Origin: Gemmatimonadota bacterium
Lineage (GTDB): Bacteria > Gemmatimonadota > Gemmatimonadetes > Longimicrobiales > Gaopeijiaceae
Direction: 5' to 3'
Length of the DNA stretch: 52,311 bases
Assembly: GCA_009838975.1 (NCBI GenBank)
Contig: VXQO01000096.1
Coordinates: 1 to 52,311 of the forward strand
The position numbers and the translations under genes are program-made. The notes below the pieces were generated by a model. The model did no database searches, was not told where the DNA came from, and saw nothing but the letters and a program-made list of their open reading frames with translations. Every line of letters begins with the position of its first letter. The first letter of the stretch is position 1. Shown here piece after piece: positions 49,901 through 52,311 of this stretch.

Positions 49901-51083
49901 ACCACGCTTCGACCGGAGCGCACAGGCCCGTGTTCGCGTAGAGCAACTCCTCGATCGGCGTGCTGGACAGCGAGTTTGGCAACCGCCCGGACAGATCGGG
50001 ATTGTCGCCGATCCGGAGACGGGTCATCGAAACAAGGTTGCCCAAGTTCGCGGGCAGGCGGCCAGAAAGGCCGTTGTTGGCGAGATCCAAGGCCACAACC
50101 CGGCCGGTGGAATCAGTCTCGACCCCGTACCATTCGCTCAAGGGGTCGTTGCCGAGCCAGCCCTGGGAGTTCGCCCAGCGGCCGCCGTGCGCCGCCTCGT
50201 ACAGCGCCCGGAGCACCTCTGCGTCCCCGGCGGAGCAGGTGGGACCATGTCCCTCCGCGATGCCCTCGAACCAGCCGACCAAGCCGGGCGGAAGGCACAG
50301 ACCCGCGTTTTCCTCGAAGAAAAAGCTGTACAAGGTCAGGCCTGCGAAGCTCAAAGGTACCACGCCAGAAAGTTGGTTCTGTTCAAGGTAGAGCTGACGG
50401 AGGCCGCTGAGCCTACCCAGTTCCGAGGGCACCGCCCCCGACAGCCGGTTCCTATTGATGGCCAGGACCCGGAGCTTGGACAGCCTTCCCAGTTCGACCG
50501 GAATCGGACCGGTCAGTTGATTGAAGTGGAGTTGGATCGCGTCCAATTCCGCCAAGTCGCCGAGTTCCGCTGGGATCGGACCGGTCAGGCCATTGGCTCG
50601 CAGGTCCAGTGACTTGAGGTTGCCCAGCCGACCCAGTTCGGCGGGGATGGGTCCGGTCAGCCCGTTCCCTCCGAACTCCAAGCTTTCGAGTTCGACCAGT
50701 CCGCCCAAGTCGGGCGGGATGGTGCCCGACAGGTGATTATCATCGAGGATGAGTGCGGTCACCCTTCCGTCCGAATCCGTGTCCACCCCGTACCATTCAC
50801 CTATGGACTCGTCGGTTAGCCAGTTGGTGTTGTCCCGCCAGTTCGCCCCATCCGTCACCTCGTAGAGCGCGACGAGGATGTCGCGGTCGCTGGCCCGCGC
50901 CATGGCCATCGCGCCCGGTGCGGCATCGTATCCAACGACCGTCTCCGGTGGACCGACGACCGGCTCGTCGGCGCAAGCGACAACCCAAGCGACCGCCATG
51001 AGCGCGGCAGCCCGAACGCTCGCCCGCCACGCGCTCCACCTCGTCCGTCGCCGCCAGCCATGCAGGGGAGTTACGCTTCTCAT
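46971..51083 (-). CDS. Lipoprotein with plant-type leucine-rich repeats and an M66-like metalloprotease domain
   Basis: A 1370-residue protein from the ATG at 51083; the signal ends WVVAC (Cys37). Three plant-receptor-like blocks each begin with a cap LYExTDGAxW..NWL....WYGV, followed by LRRs of the type LxxLxLxxNxLxGxIPxELGxL; a later run has shorter LxxLPxELxxL repeats. The C-terminal part holds HEFGHNRNLYHAPC (His1123, Glu1124, His1127, His1133) followed by GAWGYD, the pattern of M66/StcE-like proteases. It is presumably surface-exposed, with the LRRs binding a glycoprotein or host ligand and the protease cleaving it (inference). Likely co-transcribed with the Ig/CARDB gene (25 bp upstream) and coupled to the lipoprotein downstream. 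Confidence 0.9.
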   Translation of the reverse strand: MRSVTPLHGWRRRTRWSAWRASVRAAALMAVAWVVACADEPVVGPPETVVGYDAAPGAMAMARASDRDILVALYEVTDGANWRDNTNWLTDESIGEWYGVDTDSDGRVTALILDDNHLSGTIPPDLGGLVELESLEFGGNGLTGPIPAELGRLGNLKSLDLRANGLTGPIPAELGDLAELDAIQLHFNQLTGPIPVELGRLSKLRVLAINRNRLSGAVPSELGRLSGLRQLYLEQNQLSGVVPLSFAGLTLYSFFFEENAGLCLPPGLVGWFEGIAEGHGPTCSAGDAEVLRALYEAAHGGRWANSQGWLGNDPLSEWYGVETDSTGRVVALDLANNGLSGRLPANLGNLVSMTRLRIGDNPDLSGRLPNSLSSTPIEELLYANTGLCAPVEAWFQAWLGTVGRHEGTGVQCPPLSDREILTALYETTDGADWEESGNWLTDAPLAEWHGVETNADGRVVSLDLRWNGLRGLIPPELGDLAQLDTLILFDNRLSGPIPPELGNLAKVRLVVLAANDLEGPIPAELGGLASVEELHLHFNRLTAVPPELGALKRLRQLNLSFNQLTSAPPELGGLASLMRLGLWSNELTSVPPELGQLSNLEVLDLDENRLASIPPELARLENLAELWLASNELTTLPAELSALERLSLLMLEGNRLTSIPHRSGGFADLRFLDLSSNEFTSFPGELSGLGNLSVLELDGNRLTHIPSGLGNATGATRLHFPQTNQAPTQSESWSESDDPWRLDPDENRSNNIVSRKRDRLGALQAAVAASGANRSSIGALTRAGAFPSLDVLDLSSNELSGPLPAGLLEFTGIASLGLAGNSGLSGPLPLGLTALERLDDLHTTGTGLCAPADPEFLDWLDGVTRQRVALCAAAGGAAAYLTQAVQSREFPVPLVAGEPALLRVFVTAQHAAGAHMPPVRASFYVDGSVIHRAEIPGTSDSIPVGVNEGSLSNSANAEIPGRVIQPGLEVVIEPDPEGTLDPGLGVARRIPAVGRMAVDVRAMPVFEVTLVPFIWEENPDSSIIETVAAMAADPQGHELFERTHLLLPISEIDAMAHPPVATSTNNGWELLHEVEMIRIAEGVRGHYLAVMAPPTTPGGLLGVANDIGSWSSFSILDSETIAHEFGHNRNLYHAPCGGAGGPDRYYPYGQGNIGAWGYDFGTGSLVEPGQPDFMSYCEPTWTSDYQFTNAVRYRLETETGSILIATAAAQAASDRALLLWGGLDGEGAPRLRPSFFIDAPPALPETDGPWSLTGTDGTGTVLFSLSFAMSEFTDTDDGRAGFSFAVPVTWTEELAEIALQGPEGSIDIDRDTDLPMTILRDPATGRIRGILDGTPTQAPGTGPAVAAATALQELETLFSRGIPNPADARR

Positions 51084-51108
51084 CTCGTCCAGTCCCTGCC
51101 CTTTCTTC

Positions 51109-52311
51109 TCACCACCCGCCGGTCGGCGAGGCGTACGCCCGGATGCGGATGACCGACTGGTCGCCGGCAATCCGCCCGCGCCTGGCCGAGGGCGCGGCGA
51201 TCGTCAGCCGAGCGCCATTGGAGCAGTTGTTGCGCGTGTTGGATTCCTCCGCCACGGCATCGACGCACATGCCGATGTAGATCGTTCCCGCAGCGCTTCC
51301 CGCGTCTACCGAGATCGTGAGCGGAAACGCGCGTTCCTGCCTCGCGCCCAGCGGCGCAAACGAATACGCCCCGATCTCGCTGTCGCGGCCACTGATGATC
51401 GGATTCGGGGACCTCATGGCGCGGATCGTGGTCGCGCCCGACACGATGGTTCCCTGGTTGCGAATGGTGAACTTGAAGGTCACCGACTTGCCCGGCACCA
51501 GTATGGCGGAGGCTGGCGACACGCCCGTGAACGTGAGGTCCGGTCCAAGGGCCATGACGGTGGCCTCGAAGGTCTGGGCGGCGGCGAGTCCGGCGGGGTC
51601 GGAGGCGGAGACCGTGATCGTGGCGGAACCGGTTGCGAGCGCGGCGACGGCGACCGTCGAGCCGGACACGGAGACGGCGGCCACCGAGGGATCGGACGAC
51701 GACGCGCCGTAGGTCAGCGCGTCCCCGTCGGGGTCCGTGAAGCGGGGAGCCGCGTCGAGCGTCGCCGTGTCGCCGACATGCGGCGTCAGGTCCGGAATCG
51801 AGCCCAGCGGCTCCGGCGCGCGGTTGGGCACGATGGCCATGAAGCTCTGGGTGGCGGCGAGTCCGGCGGGGTCGGAGGCGGAGACCGTGATCGTGGCGGA
51901 ACCGGTTGCGAGCGCGGCGACGGCGACCGTCGAGCCGGACACGGAGACGGCGGCCACCGAGGGATCGGACGACGACGCGCCGTAGGTCAGCGCGTCCCCG
52001 TCGGGGTCCGTGAAGCGGGGAGCCACATCGAGCGTGGCCGTGTCGCCGACATGCACCGTAAGGTCCGGTATCGAGCCGACCGGCTCCGGCGCGCGATTGG
52101 GTACGGTGGCCTCAAAGGTCTGGGCGGCCGTGAGCCCTCCCGGATCGGAGGCGGAGACTGTGATCGTGGCGGAGCCGGTTGCGAGCGCGGCGACGGCAAC
52201 CATCGAGCCGGATACAGAGACGAAGGCCACCGAGGGATCGGACGACGACGCCCCGAAGGTCAGCGCGTCCCCGTCGGGGTCCGTGAAGCGGGGAGCCGCG
52301 TCGAGCGTGGC
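51109..52311 (-). CDS. Ig-like repeat/CARDB surface protein, 5' end outside the window
   Basis: Open to the right edge, so only the C-terminal 400 residues are seen. They comprise at least three near-identical 91-residue Ig-like (cadherin-type) modules, each with RFTDPDGDALTYGASSSDP, VSVSGS and ATITVSASDP. A CARDB domain follows (PDLTFTGVSPASAILVPG, NQGTIVSGATTI, DAVAEESNTRNNCSNG) and a short tail. The modules are typical adhesion or spacer domains, and CARDB domains often bind cell-surface carbohydrate or protein. The N-terminus, signal and total repeat number are unknown. Its stop is 25 bp before the LRR-protease gene. Confidence 0.88.
   Translation of the reverse strand, partial: ATLDAAPRFTDPDGDALTFGASSSDPSVAFVSVSGSMVAVAALATGSATITVSASDPGGLTAAQTFEATVPNRAPEPVGSIPDLTVHVGDTATLDVAPRFTDPDGDALTYGASSSDPSVAAVSVSGSTVAVAALATGSATITVSASDPAGLAATQSFMAIVPNRAPEPLGSIPDLTPHVGDTATLDAAPRFTDPDGDALTYGASSSDPSVAAVSVSGSTVAVAALATGSATITVSASDPAGLAAAQTFEATVMALGPDLTFTGVSPASAILVPGKSVTFKFTIRNQGTIVSGATTIRAMRSPNPIISGRDSEIGAYSFAPLGARQERAFPLTISVDAGSAAGTIYIGMCVDAVAEESNTRNNCSNGARLTIAAPSARRGRIAGDQSVIRIRAYASPTGGW
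51557..52311. repeat. 273-bp tandem repeat, at least 2.8 copies
   Basis: Units start at 51557, 51830 and 52103, with a period of exactly 273 bp (91 codons). The first roughly 170 bp after the GGAGGCGGAGAC core (51601, 51874, 52147) are almost base-identical, including third codon positions, while the linker part varies more. The array continues past the window end. It encodes the Ig-like modules of the minus-strand surface protein. Confidence 0.9.

Overview
The window is high-GC bacterial DNA whose gene content points to Gemmatimonadota. It carries two SusC/SusD-type outer-membrane pairs with the KGPAAATLYGTEA plug motif, many exported lipoproteins and hydrolases, a long Asp-box (BNR/VPS10-like) beta-propeller protein, and a DUF5117/DUF4953-type zinc metalloprotease. 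The right side has a leucine-rich-repeat/metalloprotease protein and Ig-like repeat proteins, which are common in host-associated (for example sponge-associated) members. The taxonomic placement is inference from protein style; no rRNA or tRNA gene is visible.

Layout. (1) 1-2.4 kb: a membrane-anchored coiled-coil protein, a lipoprotein cyclophilin and a DUF2461 protein. (2) 2.5-11.5 kb, plus strand, tightly packed and often overlapping: SRPBCC protein, Fe-S uracil-DNA glycosylase, an M19 dipeptidase-like protein, CocE/NonD hydrolase, two unknown proteins, the Asp-box protein and a hot-dog thioesterase. (3) 11.6-25.8 kb, plus strand: SusC/SusD pair 1, a second CocE/NonD hydrolase, an N-acyl-D-amino-acid deacylase-like lipoprotein, an S9 prolyl-oligopeptidase family peptidase, a class A beta-lactamase-like serine hydrolase and a large zinc metalloprotease. 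(4) 25.9-28.2 kb, minus strand: an exported alanine-racemase-fold protein followed by FabH. (5) 28.3-36.6 kb, plus strand: a decayed small gene, SusC/SusD pair 2 (SusC frameshifted) and two tandem paralogous exported amidohydrolases. (6) 36.6-39.0 kb: a divergent pair, SnoaL/NTF2-like lipoprotein and carboxypeptidase-regulatory-domain protein. (7) 39.0-52.3 kb, minus strand: a run of surface or exported genes. In transcription order these are an Ig-like/CARDB protein (5' end outside the window), an LRR plus M66-like metalloprotease lipoprotein, a frameshifted Ig-like lipoprotein, an Ig-like beta-barrel protein, a leishmanolysin-like lipoprotein and a frameshifted lipoprotein beta-galactosidase.

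How it may work together. Around both SusCD pairs the partner genes are peptidases, acyl-amino-acid hydrolases and amidohydrolases, not glycosidases. The simplest reading is uptake and breakdown of peptides or modified (perhaps D-) amino-acid compounds in the periplasm. Both SusC upstream regions carry copies of a CAGTATRC/GYATACTG motif, including a perfect 9-bp inverted repeat, which suggests a common regulator. The right-hand cluster looks like surface attachment and proteolysis.

A recurring oddity is loss or change of catalytic residues in recognisable enzyme folds: the M19 protein, the racemase-like protein, the amidohydrolases and the leishmanolysin-like protein. A second oddity is that three genes are each broken by one extra base, which could be decay or assembly error.
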